From UBA1219 sp045601425 (GTDB lineage Bacteria; Bacteroidota; Bacteroidia; Bacteroidales; P3): DNA of 64,000 bases. The notes under the pieces are model-generated. The model had not been told where the DNA came from, made no database searches, and worked only from the letters and a program-made list of their open reading frames with translations. The position numbers and the translations under genes are program-made. How positions within the stretch are numbered: position 1 is the first letter of the stretch; the number at the start of each line of letters is the position of its first letter. The stretch lies in assembly GCA_045601425.1 (NCBI GenBank), contig JAZRZP010000026.1, positions 1 to 64,000 of the forward strand, in the 5' to 3' direction. Below, one piece after another: positions 1-8,186 of the stretch.

Positions 1-139
1 CGAGATACAAGAGATTGAGGAAAACGGAGTGTCTCTCGGTGAGATGAATGCCAAACTCCTTCAAAAAATCGAGGAACTCACTCTGCATATAATAGACCTG
101 CAGAAACAGATTGACGAACTGAAACAAGGAAAGGAGTAG
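1..139 (+). CDS. C-terminal end of a coiled-coil-tailed protein (partial)
   Basis: The window opens inside a gene. The frame starting at base 2 is open for 45 codons and stops with TAG at 137-139. The visible tail is strongly amphipathic and rich in E, K, Q and L (for example KLLQKIEELTLHI), as expected for a coiled coil. Tails of this type close many Bacteroidota secreted or fibre-like proteins, including those with an S74-type intramolecular chaperone domain; that is family knowledge and the domain itself lies outside the window. The stop is three bases before the ATG of the GH16 gene, so the two are probably co-transcribed. The full function cannot be told from this fragment. Confidence 0.7.
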   Translation, partial: EIQEIEENGVSLGEMNAKLLQKIEELTLHIIDLQKQIDELKQGKE

Positions 140-142
140 GGG

Positions 143-1603
143 ATGAAAAAATCCATTTATGCGCTAACCATATCTTTTATATCCAATTGTATCTGTTGGG
201 CTCAAGAAATTGATAGGGGTTCATGCTCTTCCGGATCCGTGACTGCTTCTTACAATGTTTCCGAATTTCACAATCTCTGTAAAGAAGATCCGTGGATTTT
301 GGTTTTTGAGGACAATTTTGACGGGAATGGATTAGATACTAATAGATGGCATATCGTTATTGGAGTACCACGAGATCCTTATTTCCAAAAACAGAAAGCT
401 TGGCATACAAATAGTAACATTCTTGTTGGTAATGGAATTCTGAAAATTATTTCAAGACGGGATACTTTTTACAATATGCCCGTTATTGAATCTTGGAATC
501 CATACGTGGTATCTTATAGTGATTTCTTTTTTTCGACAGGGGAGATTATGTCCAAGAATAAATTTGGTTATGGAAAATATGAGGCAAGAATACGAATCCC
601 CAAAGGAAAGGGATTGTGGCCGGCATTTTGGACATATGGCAATACAGACATTTCTCCGTGGCATGAGATAGATGTGTTTGAGTTTTATGGTGAAACCGAG
701 AGTGAAGAAAGTTCAATTCATCATATGGCGGTGCATAGGGATTATATGGGACAAGGACACAAACAATGCAATTACAATTATACGGGTTACGATTTTTCTT
801 CAGATTTTCATACTTTTACGGTGATTTATACACAATCATATATAAAATGGTTGTTAGATGGGGAATTAAAGCAAGTTCATCATAGATATATGGATGTGGC
901 AGGTTATTATCAAGATTGTGATTTGTATATGAATCAGGTTTATTATCAAAATTTGGTTTTTCCAACTGAAGCGATGAATATAATAATGAATGTTGCTGTC
1001 TCAAACAAAGATGACGAAAGACCAGATATGACCACACCCTTTCCTGCTATTATGGAGGTCGATTGGGTTCGTTATTATGTGACTGGAGATTGTAATGATA
1101 TAACTGTTTCTGACACTAATCGTTTTTATGATTTTAATAGTGGGGTTATAATTGGTAAAAACGTTACGGTGGAGAATATGTTTTTGTTTGGGAATAGGGA
1201 GAAGCAGATAATAGCGGATAATTCAATTACGTTGAAGCCGGAAACTTCGATAACTGGTGTTGATTTTACAGCCAAAATAGAAACTCCGGTATGTTTAGAT
1301 AAAGTAGAAAAAAAATCTTTAGCGGGAGCCCACTCCACAATTGAAGATAGTTTAAAGGATTTTCAAAGCAGTAGTGTCGGATTTGGAATATTTCCTAATC
1401 CGGTTAAAAAGACTATTAGTGTTATTCATGATTGCAACCCTCGTGGAGAGTACTCAATTTCTGTTTTCAACGTGTTGGGAACTAAAATGCAATCACATCA
1501 TTTTTGGGGTTCTGAATACACATTTGGATTCCCTTTTGAATCGGGAGATTACATGATTTCTCTACAAGATGAATCTGGACGGATATTGGGAATAAAAAAA
1601 TAA
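143..1603 (+). CDS. Secreted GH16 family glycoside hydrolase with T9SS-like C-terminal domain
   Basis: A 486-residue protein with a signal peptide at residues 1-20 ending near CWAQ. The core (about 50-315) is a glycoside hydrolase family 16 jelly roll. The motif EIDVFE is intact, giving nucleophile E175, assisting D177 and acid/base E180. The family cleaves beta-1,3 or mixed beta-glucans, or red-algal galactans; the exact substrate cannot be told here. The last ~75 residues (FGIFPNPVKKTISV onward) resemble a type A T9SS sorting domain, with the FPNP start and a GDYMISL strand, so secretion across the outer membrane by T9SS is inferred. The ATG is three bases after the preceding stop. A small outer-membrane barrel gene follows eight bases downstream, suggesting an operon. 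Confidence 0.88.
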   Translation: MKKSIYALTISFISNCICWAQEIDRGSCSSGSVTASYNVSEFHNLCKEDPWILVFEDNFDGNGLDTNRWHIVIGVPRDPYFQKQKAWHTNSNILVGNGILKIISRRDTFYNMPVIESWNPYVVSYSDFFFSTGEIMSKNKFGYGKYEARIRIPKGKGLWPAFWTYGNTDISPWHEIDVFEFYGETESEESSIHHMAVHRDYMGQGHKQCNYNYTGYDFSSDFHTFTVIYTQSYIKWLLDGELKQVHHRYMDVAGYYQDCDLYMNQVYYQNLVFPTEAMNIIMNVAVSNKDDERPDMTTPFPAIMEVDWVRYYVTGDCNDITVSDTNRFYDFNSGVIIGKNVTVENMFLFGNREKQIIADNSITLKPETSITGVDFTAKIETPVCLDKVEKKSLAGAHSTIEDSLKDFQSSSVGFGIFPNPVKKTISVIHDCNPRGEYSISVFNVLGTKMQSHHFWGSEYTFGFPFESGDYMISLQDESGRILGIKK

Positions 1604-1610
1604 TAAAAAA

Positions 1611-2267
1611 ATGAAACGCATTTATTGTTTGTTAGTATTTGTTCAAGTTGTTGGTATGGCTTTTTCTCAGGCATCAGGAGCCGATACTGTGAAAGTTGAT
1701 TTCAGACTTGGTGCAGACTGTCATTTCTTGCCTTCCGATAACCTTCAGTATCTTCCCAATCAGACAACGTATGGCAACCATGCTAACAACAAGGATTATA
1801 AGGATTTTTCAACTGGGGGTTCAGTAGGTCTCTCTTATGGTAGGTGTCGGTTGGAAGCTGGGGCAAACGTCTCATTTGCAGACATGGATTATTATGGATC
1901 CGAGGTGTCGTATAGGATTTTGTCTGTGCCGATTTCGTTTTCTTATGCTGTTTACCATACAGAAGGCTTCGGGATTTCCATTGGAGCAAGTTTTTGCCCG
2001 TACAAGCCTTTCGGTTACCTGTATCGGACCAGTACTTATACTTGTGGGGCTGTAACCGATTGGGGCAGTAGAGCAGGATTGTTCGTGGAAGCGAATAAAT
2101 CCATAACCCGAAAAATGGATCTCTTTATCAGGGCAGGATTTGATGCAGTACTTAATCCGTCTTATATAGAAGATGACATGGGGAACGATTTTCGCAGTCC
2201 GGCACCACCGATGTATCAGGGAAATTCTTTTTATGTTGGCTTGGGCGTAAAGTGGAACATATTATGA
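1611..2267 (+). CDS. Predicted small outer-membrane beta-barrel protein
   Basis: A 218-residue protein with a Sec signal peptide (about 1-19, ending MAFSQ). The rest alternates short hydrophobic and polar stretches with many glycines and aromatics (for example SVGLSYGRCRLEAGANVSF), the pattern of an 8-10 strand outer-membrane barrel as in PorT-like or OmpW-like proteins. It ends FYVGLGVKWNIL, a plausible last strand although it lacks a terminal phenylalanine. No specific family is recognised. It starts eight bases after the GH16 stop, and its TGA overlaps the next ATG in an ATGA junction, so it belongs to a tightly packed operon of envelope proteins. Confidence 0.6.
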   Translation: MKRIYCLLVFVQVVGMAFSQASGADTVKVDFRLGADCHFLPSDNLQYLPNQTTYGNHANNKDYKDFSTGGSVGLSYGRCRLEAGANVSFADMDYYGSEVSYRILSVPISFSYAVYHTEGFGISIGASFCPYKPFGYLYRTSTYTCGAVTDWGSRAGLFVEANKSITRKMDLFIRAGFDAVLNPSYIEDDMGNDFRSPAPPMYQGNSFYVGLGVKWNIL

Positions 2268-2852
2268 AACATACAATCACATTTTTATTGTTCACTTGCG
2301 TTGTCCTTTGGGGATTTTCGCAAAAAATAGGTGGGCACGTAAGTTTTGGTCTCCCCTACAATACGACCACGGACTGGTCGGAACCCAACTTCGAGTCGGA
2401 GGCATTGGCCTATTATCATGTCGGTAAAAATTTTTGGACTGGCACTGGCGTCTCATATCGTACTGTCGGTTTGACCTCCTCGTCCAGTCAGTTCACATAC
2501 GACAGGGAAGAACTCTCTTTTTTTCGCATCGGGATTATATAAAGCAGATGTCTTGTCGTGGTTAAGTGTTCTTCCTCAGTTGCGTGTTGGCTATACACAC
2601 ATGGATTTCCAGCTGAACCAGCTGAACGACAAAAAACAGGTTACGGGCGGCTTGTATGTGGCAGAAGAAGTTGACTTGGCATTCCGTATATACAAGGGAT
2701 TTTATATAACAGCAGGCATAAGCAGAAATGTTGTGTTTTCCGAACTTCAAGCCTCAGACATGATAACCTGTATTCCGCTTATTTATTTGGACGAGCCACA
2801 ATATAAAGTAAACCAGATAAGTTTCAAATTGGGCGTTTTTTGCATGTTTTAA
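2264..2852 (+). pseudogene. Outer-membrane barrel gene frameshifted at a T7 tract
   Basis: The first frame starts with ATG at 2264 in an ATGA overlap with the upstream stop, encodes a signal peptide (ending WGFSQ) and barrel-like sequence, then stops soon after the run of seven T at 2518-2524. Removing one T there joins it to the second frame, giving ...ELSFFASGLYKADVLSWLS..., which continues smoothly to a stop at 2852. The restored product would be about 195 residues, the same size and type as the barrels on either side. The change is equivalent to a one-base insertion in the homopolymer. It may be a real mutation, slipped-strand phase variation or a sequencing error; the sequence alone cannot decide. 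Confidence 0.75.
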
Positions 2853-2959
2853 AACGAAAAAATGAACTGCCGCCTGCTGTATCAGTTTTTTATCTCTCAT
2901 TACATAAAAAACTGCACCTGCCGTGATGTATAAAATGCAACATTTAACAAAATTTAATT

Positions 2960-2987
2960 TTTGTATGTAAAAAAAAACGTATATTTG
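2960..2987 (+). promoter_or_regulatory. Bacteroidota-type promoter for the lipoprotein/barrel pair
   Basis: TATATTTG at 2980-2987 matches the -7 consensus TAnnTTTG. A TTTG at 2960-2963 could be the -33 element, although the 16-base spacing is shorter than the usual 19-21. The ATG of the lipoprotein gene follows 35 bases later. The 170-bp gap from 2853 holds no other recognisable feature. Confidence 0.55.
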
Positions 2988-3022
2988 CAAAAAAATAAAT
3001 GTAAATTAAAATTTGTAAAACC

Positions 3023-3571
3023 ATGAAAAAACTTTTGGCTGTTGTTTTACTGTCTGCACTCTGTTATTTTAGCAGCTGCAGTGTAGAGCCCTATTGCAAA
3101 GAGTCATATTTTCCGATAACAAGAGGAGAACAAGTTCCCGACATTTCGTGGACAGAATACAATAGTGTGCAGGATGCTTGTTTTCACTTTGAGAGGATAG
3201 TCAGCACCGAAGATGCAGCCCATGGCGGATTGCCGAGCTACCTTTTTTCACATGAGGGTGACACTCTGAAGGTTAAGGGATGGTTGTGGAATTCTGAAAT
3301 CTCAACGGCAGATAAACCAGGGAAATGGATAGCCAATGACAAACGTTACGCTTCGGGTACAGAGGCACGTCCGCCAAGGGATTGCGGAGAAGGAATCGAA
3401 CTCACAAATCTGCATATCACCGATTCTTCGCTGATAAAAAACGAATGTTTCCTGACCGGCATAATAGGATTCACGACTTATGTGGGAGCAGGTGTAGTGG
3501 GACATCCATGTGACCGTCTCAGACTTAAACTCAGAGTAGTAGATGTCTTTTTTGAGGAGGACGGGAAATGA
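3023..3571 (+). CDS. Hypothetical lipoprotein
   Basis: A 182-residue protein. The signal peptide MKKLLAVVLLSALCYFSSC ends in a lipobox-like FSSC, so Cys19 is the likely lipidated residue. The mature part is soluble-looking, contains several cysteines and no recognisable domain. It starts downstream of a TATATTTG promoter, and its stop overlaps the next ATG (ATGA at 3568-3571), so it is translationally coupled to the following outer-membrane barrel. A periplasmic or outer-membrane accessory role beside that barrel is inferred from context only. Confidence 0.65.
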   Translation: MKKLLAVVLLSALCYFSSCSVEPYCKESYFPITRGEQVPDISWTEYNSVQDACFHFERIVSTEDAAHGGLPSYLFSHEGDTLKVKGWLWNSEISTADKPGKWIANDKRYASGTEARPPRDCGEGIELTNLHITDSSLIKNECFLTGIIGFTTYVGAGVVGHPCDRLRLKLRVVDVFFEEDGK

Positions 3572-4197
3572 ATAAAAGAACAATGATTTACCTGTTGCTG
3601 GTTTTTTCCACGTTTTGTTCATGGGCACAGGAACAGCCATCGGCGGAACCTGCCAAATCGATGAAGAATGCCTTGAGCATATCCGGCGGCACGGCATTCA
3701 GCACGGCTCGTTTTTTCAATCCGTCGTTTGACATAAAATATTCGCGAAACATATGGCGGAATTTCGGTTTAAGTGTCGGATTCAAGTATTTGAACTACAC
3801 TTTGGACAAGGTTGAATACTCTACGGGTGAATATAAATACAATACCTCATGGGACTACATCTTTTTCATCGGTTTGAACGGAGACTTTCCTGTAAGTGAA
3901 CGATGGAGCATGTGCGCAAGTGTGATTTTAGGCAAGTGCCTGTTGGGTTACGACTATTATTATTTCTTTGACGGACAATGCAGGAGTGCTTTAATATTCT
4001 CCTGTGCTGCGAAATACGCTATCAATTCGCATTGGAATGTTTTTTGCGAATACTCATACAATATTCCTGGCCGTGACATTTACTGGTCCGTTATCTCATC
4101 ATATCCCGAGCAACAAAACTTATGCTTCGAGGAATTGAAAGCGGGTAACGAGTTCAACTGTCACGACCTCAAATTCGGCATAAGTTTCAGGTTCTGA
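3568..4197 (+). CDS. Predicted outer-membrane beta-barrel protein
   Basis: A 209-residue protein with a signal peptide (about 1-20, ending CSWAQ). It shows repeated aromatic and glycine-rich amphipathic strands (for example NFGLSVGFKYLNYTL) and ends LKFGISFRF; a terminal phenylalanine is the classic C-terminal signature recognised by the Bam machinery. It resembles the generic outer-membrane beta-barrel domain proteins of Bacteroidota, without a specific function. It overlaps the preceding lipoprotein gene by four bases and is convergent with the TPR-PD40 gene that ends at 4231. No clear terminator is visible in the 33-base gap. Confidence 0.65.
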   Translation: MNKRTMIYLLLVFSTFCSWAQEQPSAEPAKSMKNALSISGGTAFSTARFFNPSFDIKYSRNIWRNFGLSVGFKYLNYTLDKVEYSTGEYKYNTSWDYIFFIGLNGDFPVSERWSMCASVILGKCLLGYDYYYFFDGQCRSALIFSCAAKYAINSHWNVFCEYSYNIPGRDIYWSVISSYPEQQNLCFEELKAGNEFNCHDLKFGISFRF

Positions 4198-4230
4198 AAA
4201 TGCCGGTGAAAGGCGGTGCAGCCCCGAATT

Positions 4231-5853
4231 TTATTTCTTACGGAAAATCAGTTCACCTCCGCAAGAGGCGGTGTCGCGGCCGATTTTTTTAGTGGCGAAG
4301 CATTTGCCTTCGTTGATAGCCGAGATGATGTTCTCGTTTCCGGCCGATACGACTATCGTGAAGCTCCCGTTGAGTGCGTCGATGGGGAAAGTGGCGGTTT
4401 CGCCGTTTTGGACGTTTTTGACCTCTATTTTGCCGCCGATGGCGATGTCTTTTGAGTTCAAGGCCTTACCGCGCAGGAGAATCATCTTCTGGGGTCTGGC
4501 CGAAGGGTAGAGTTCGAATTCGAATATGTCGTTTCCTCCGTTTCCTTTGTATCGGTTCGAAGAGAAGTAAGCTCTTGTTCCGTCGCAGCTTATGCCGAAA
4601 TTCATTTCATCGGCGTCGGTGTTTATAGGGTATCCGAGATTTTCGGGTTCGCTGTATCTTTTGTTTCCCATGCGGGTGAAGAAAATGTCGTAGCCGCCGA
4701 GTCCCATCCAGCCGTTGGAAGCGAAAAAGAGTGTCTTGCCGTCGGCACAGATGAAAGGGAAGCGTTCGTTGCCGGGGGTGTTCACCGAGGCACCGAGATT
4801 TTCGGGTTCGCCCCATGTGCCGTCGGCTTGGCGTTCGGAACGCCAGATGTCTTCGCCTCCGAATCCGCCTGCACGGTTGCTGGCGAAATACAGAAAGCGT
4901 CCGTCGGCTGAGACGGATGGCTGCGATTCCCATGATGTGGAACCGTTTATGACGCTCCCGATGTTTTCGGCTGGCATCCATCGCCCGTTTCTGTGTTCGC
5001 AATAGTAGATGTCGCTGTTGTTGTACGGACCGCTTTTTGTGGTGAGCGAGTAGAAAAGCGTTTTGTTGTCAGCGGTGAGAGTTACACCGCCTTCGGTGCC
5101 TGTGCGGTTGAACGGTGTAGGCATTATTTTCCCTTCGCTGTAGTTGCCGTATGGCATCTTGCGGGCCATGAACAGCTTGAGTACCCTCTGTTGCATGTCT
5201 TCGGTGTAAACAAGGCTGTTGTCCTGATAAACCGGTATCAGCCGGTAAAAGAAGAAACGGGTTCCGTCGAGCGTGCAGTAGGGAAGAATTTCGTTGTGTT
5301 TTGTCGAAATCCTGAGTATCGGTTTGGGCTCGAATGGAACGGGGTTGTTGTACATGTCGTTGAGGAATACCGACCATCGCTGGTATATCTCGGCATCTTT
5401 GACGAAACTGTCGTAGATGTCGCTCTGTTCCCTGTCGGCGATGTCGAAGAATTTCTGAAATTCTTCCACGGCTCCCGGAAAATTTTCGGTGCTGTAGTTT
5501 ATCAGTCCCATGTAGTAATGAGCTCTGGCATCGGGATAGTCGGGACAATACTTTATCACTTTTTTGAATATGGCGGCCACTTTTGCCTCGTTGCCACGCT
5601 TGGCATATATCAGCCCCATGAGGAAATACGGGTGAGGTGAAGTCTTCACTTCAAGCGAAAGGTTGCGTGCCACCTTGAGCGATTCCGTGTATTTCCCGTT
5701 CCGGAAAAGTTCAAAACCACGTTCAAGCTCTGCTGTCTGGTTTTTGTTTAATTTGGTTCCACAACTGTCTGAAAACAGATAATTTATGTTTTCTTGTGCA
5801 AAAGACAATGCCAAAGACAGAGTGAACAACAGGAAAAGCAGAGACTTTCGCAT
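4231..5853 (-). CDS. TPR and PD40 beta-propeller exported protein (PorE/OmpA-family-like, no OmpA domain)
   Basis: A 540-residue protein with a signal peptide (1-19, ending SFAQ). Residues about 40-160 look like TPR helices (YFLMGLIYAKRG, AHYYMGLINYS). Residues about 195-450 hold PD40 propeller repeats (SADGRFLYFASNRAGG, ADGKTLFFASNGWMG, CDGTRAYFSSNRYKGNGG). The last ~85 residues look like a small beta domain (GKALNSKDIAIGGKIEV). In the related PorE-type proteins of T9SS organisms, TPR, PD40 and a regulatory-like domain are followed by a peptidoglycan-binding OmpA domain; here the protein stops before it. The start codon shares one base with the sufD stop (TAATG), implying coupled translation. 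An envelope scaffold role is inferred. Confidence 0.7.
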   Translation of the reverse strand: MRKSLLFLLFTLSLALSFAQENINYLFSDSCGTKLNKNQTAELERGFELFRNGKYTESLKVARNLSLEVKTSPHPYFLMGLIYAKRGNEAKVAAIFKKVIKYCPDYPDARAHYYMGLINYSTENFPGAVEEFQKFFDIADREQSDIYDSFVKDAEIYQRWSVFLNDMYNNPVPFEPKPILRISTKHNEILPYCTLDGTRFFFYRLIPVYQDNSLVYTEDMQQRVLKLFMARKMPYGNYSEGKIMPTPFNRTGTEGGVTLTADNKTLFYSLTTKSGPYNNSDIYYCEHRNGRWMPAENIGSVINGSTSWESQPSVSADGRFLYFASNRAGGFGGEDIWRSERQADGTWGEPENLGASVNTPGNERFPFICADGKTLFFASNGWMGLGGYDIFFTRMGNKRYSEPENLGYPINTDADEMNFGISCDGTRAYFSSNRYKGNGGNDIFEFELYPSARPQKMILLRGKALNSKDIAIGGKIEVKNVQNGETATFPIDALNGSFTIVVSAGNENIISAINEGKCFATKKIGRDTASCGGELIFRKK

Positions 5854-7220
5854 TATATCTTCGAAGCGTCGATACTGAAGTGATAATCGGGCGAAGAGCA
5901 GTGCAGCGCACAGTTTTCGCAGATAGAGAGTTCTCCGTGCAGGCGTTTCTTCACCATGTCGCTGATGCGTATGCGGAGAGGTTCGAGTGCGATTTTCTGT
6001 ATCACTTCATCGCAGAAGGCGTACATGAGCAGCGTTTTTGCCGTGCGTTCGCTTATTCCGCGGCTGCGTATGTAGAAGAGCATCTGTTCGTCGAGCTGGC
6101 CAGTTGTTGTGCCGTGCGAGCATTTCACGTCGTCGTTGTAGATTTCCAGAAACGGTTTGGTGTTTATTGTGGCCTTGTCGGTAAGCAGGATGTTTTTGTT
6201 CGACTGGTATGCGAGTGTTTTCGTGGCACCTTCGCACACAAGCACATGACCGTTGAAATGGCCTGTCGCTCCGTCGTCGAGAATGCCTTTGAAAAGTTCG
6301 TTGCTTTCGCAGTTCGGCTTGGAGTGCTCAACAAAGACGTAGTTGTCTATTTTCTGTTCCTTGTCCATGAGGTAAAGTCCGTGGACTTGGGTGTCGCAGT
6401 GTTCGCCGTTCATGCGTACTTCGTTGTGGTTGCGTATGTTGCCGCCGTTGAGTGAAATGGAGTTGGACAGCAGTACGGAGTTGTCTTCCATTGAAACAAA
6501 AGTCTGGTTCAGCAGTCCCGAATTGTCGTTCAGGTTCTGCATCTTGTAATGTTCGAGATGGGCATGTCTGTCCAGAACTATTTCCGTAACGATGTTTGAG
6601 AAACTGCGGTTCTGGTTGTATGAATCGTCGCAGTGTATGAGTGTGAGCCGGCTGTTTTTGCCAAGATATACGAGGTTGCGTGTCTGCAGGAACAGAGGTG
6701 CACCGGAGTTTATGACTTCGAGCATCTGCAGTGGCCGTTCTATGGTTACGTTGTCGGGGATATAAACGAAGATGCCGTCGCTGTACAGGGCGGTGTTCGC
6801 CGCGAGGAAACTATTGTTGCGGGTTGCGGCCTTCCCGAAAATCTTTTCCACCAGAGACGGGTGTTTTTTCATTGCTGCATTCAGGCTCCCGATGATGACA
6901 CCGTTTTCAAGTTCCTGTAAAGGTTGCCCGGCTTGGAAAAATCCGTTGCAGATGTTTAGTTTTATCGTGTCAAGGTTCGGTATGTTGCAGGTGAAATTCG
7001 ATTCCGGATTTGTTTCATTTGAACAGGGGGTTACGAGTTCCTCATTCATGAAAGCCGAGAAATCCACGTTGCGCCATATTTCATTTTTTGCAAAGTTGAA
7101 ACGGTTGCCTTTTATAAAAGCGACAGCCGAAAGCTGCTGGTCTGCAATGTTCTGCGGCATTGCTGAATCCGGCTGGTACCCGTCGATTTGCGAAAACAGG
7201 TTGTCGATAGTGCTTTTCAT
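5853..7220 (-). CDS. sufD: Fe-S cluster assembly protein SufD
   Basis: A 455-residue protein from the ATG at 7220 (MKSTIDNLFSQ), chosen over an upstream in-frame start because homologues begin here and it leaves an 11-base gap to sufC. The C-terminal half is the SufB/SufD right-handed beta-helix, and the core signature near KCSHGTTTGQLDEQ is present, with the conserved His at about residue 369. SufD is a scaffold subunit of the cytosolic SufBCD complex, which builds Fe-S clusters using SufC ATPase activity. sufC lies immediately upstream, but sufB and sufS are not in this window. The stop codon overlaps the start of an exported TPR-PD40 protein, an unusual partner for suf genes. Confidence 0.93.
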   Translation of the reverse strand: MKSTIDNLFSQIDGYQPDSAMPQNIADQQLSAVAFIKGNRFNFAKNEIWRNVDFSAFMNEELVTPCSNETNPESNFTCNIPNLDTIKLNICNGFFQAGQPLQELENGVIIGSLNAAMKKHPSLVEKIFGKAATRNNSFLAANTALYSDGIFVYIPDNVTIERPLQMLEVINSGAPLFLQTRNLVYLGKNSRLTLIHCDDSYNQNRSFSNIVTEIVLDRHAHLEHYKMQNLNDNSGLLNQTFVSMEDNSVLLSNSISLNGGNIRNHNEVRMNGEHCDTQVHGLYLMDKEQKIDNYVFVEHSKPNCESNELFKGILDDGATGHFNGHVLVCEGATKTLAYQSNKNILLTDKATINTKPFLEIYNDDVKCSHGTTTGQLDEQMLFYIRSRGISERTAKTLLMYAFCDEVIQKIALEPLRIRISDMVKKRLHGELSICENCALHCSSPDYHFSIDASKI

Positions 7221-7231
7221 AAGAGGTGTTT

Positions 7232-7996
7232 TTATTTGTTGTTTCCGAGTTCTTCGCGGATCCATTCGTAACCTTTGTCTTCGAGTTCGAGAGCGAGGTT
7301 CTTGTCTCCGGTTTTCACAATCCTGCCTTCATAGAGTACGTGTACAAAGTCGGGAACGATGTAGTCGAGCAGACGCTGGTAGTGGGTTATTACGACGGTT
7401 GCGTTGTCGGGGCGGCGGAGCTGGTTTACGCCATTGGCAACGATGCGCAGTGCATCGATGTCGAGGCCGGAGTCGGTTTCATCGAGAATGGCGAATTTGG
7501 GTTCGAGCATGGCCATTTGGAAAATTTCGTTTTTCTTTTTTTCGCCGCCTGAAAAACCTTCGTTTACGGAGCGGTTGGCGAGTTTTGCCGTAAGGCCTAC
7601 TATCTGCTTCTTTTCTTCCATCAGTTTCATGAATTCGCTGCCCGAAAGCGGATCCAATCCGCGGTATTTGCGCTGTTCGTTGACTGCAGTACGCATGAAA
7701 TTGCTTATGCTTACTCCCGGAATTTCGACTGGGTACTGGAATCCGAGGAATATGCCTTCGGCAGCACGTTCGTCCACCGACATATTCATTATGTTTTTGC
7801 CCTTGAATAAAATCTCACCTTGGGTTACCGTGTATTTGCTGTTGCCGGCTATGGCTGCTGCAAGCGTGCTTTTGCCGTTGCCGTTGGGACCCATGATCGA
7901 ATGCACTTCGCCTTCGTTTATTTCGAGGTTTACACCTTTCAGAATTTCGCGGTCTCCTATCGAGACATGCAGGTTGCGTATTGAAAGTAATGACAT
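7232..7996 (-). CDS. sufC: Fe-S cluster assembly ATPase SufC
   Basis: A 254-residue ABC-type ATPase. Walker A is GPNGNGKST (36-44), the signature is FSGGEKK (148-154) and Walker B is FAILDET (168-174), followed by the SufC-typical DSGLDIDALR. The length matches the family (about 250). SufC powers conformational change of the SufB-SufD scaffold during Fe-S cluster synthesis in the cytosol. It is the first gene of a minus-strand unit with sufD. The 190-bp gap upstream contains the terminator of the thioredoxin-like gene, so sufC is expected to have its own promoter, but only a weak match (TTTCTTTG near 8072-8079) is visible. Confidence 0.96.
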   Translation of the reverse strand: MSLLSIRNLHVSIGDREILKGVNLEINEGEVHSIMGPNGNGKSTLAAAIAGNSKYTVTQGEILFKGKNIMNMSVDERAAEGIFLGFQYPVEIPGVSISNFMRTAVNEQRKYRGLDPLSGSEFMKLMEEKKQIVGLTAKLANRSVNEGFSGGEKKKNEIFQMAMLEPKFAILDETDSGLDIDALRIVANGVNQLRRPDNATVVITHYQRLLDYIVPDFVHVLYEGRIVKTGDKNLALELEDKGYEWIREELGNNK

Positions 7997-8152
7997 ATAT
8001 TTTCCTGTTTTATGGTCTAACTGTTTTAGTGTCAGTTTTTAAGACGAAATCCACGTCCCTGAACCGACTTGCAAAGAAACGAAAAAAAAATGGTTTTTCA
8101 AAGTGTTTCGCAAAATAAAAGTTGACGGTGCACCGACAGCACAGGTACCGAT

Positions 8153-8184
8153 AAAAAAAGAAGTTCCGCAGAACTTCTTTTTTT
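8153..8184 (-). terminator. Rho-independent terminator after the thioredoxin-like gene
   Basis: A perfect 14-bp inverted repeat, 8153-8166 and 8171-8184, with a CGCA loop and core GAAGTTC/GAACTTC, flanked by A and T runs. It lies directly after the stop codon at 8187-8189. Confidence 0.9.
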
Positions 8185-8186
8185 TG

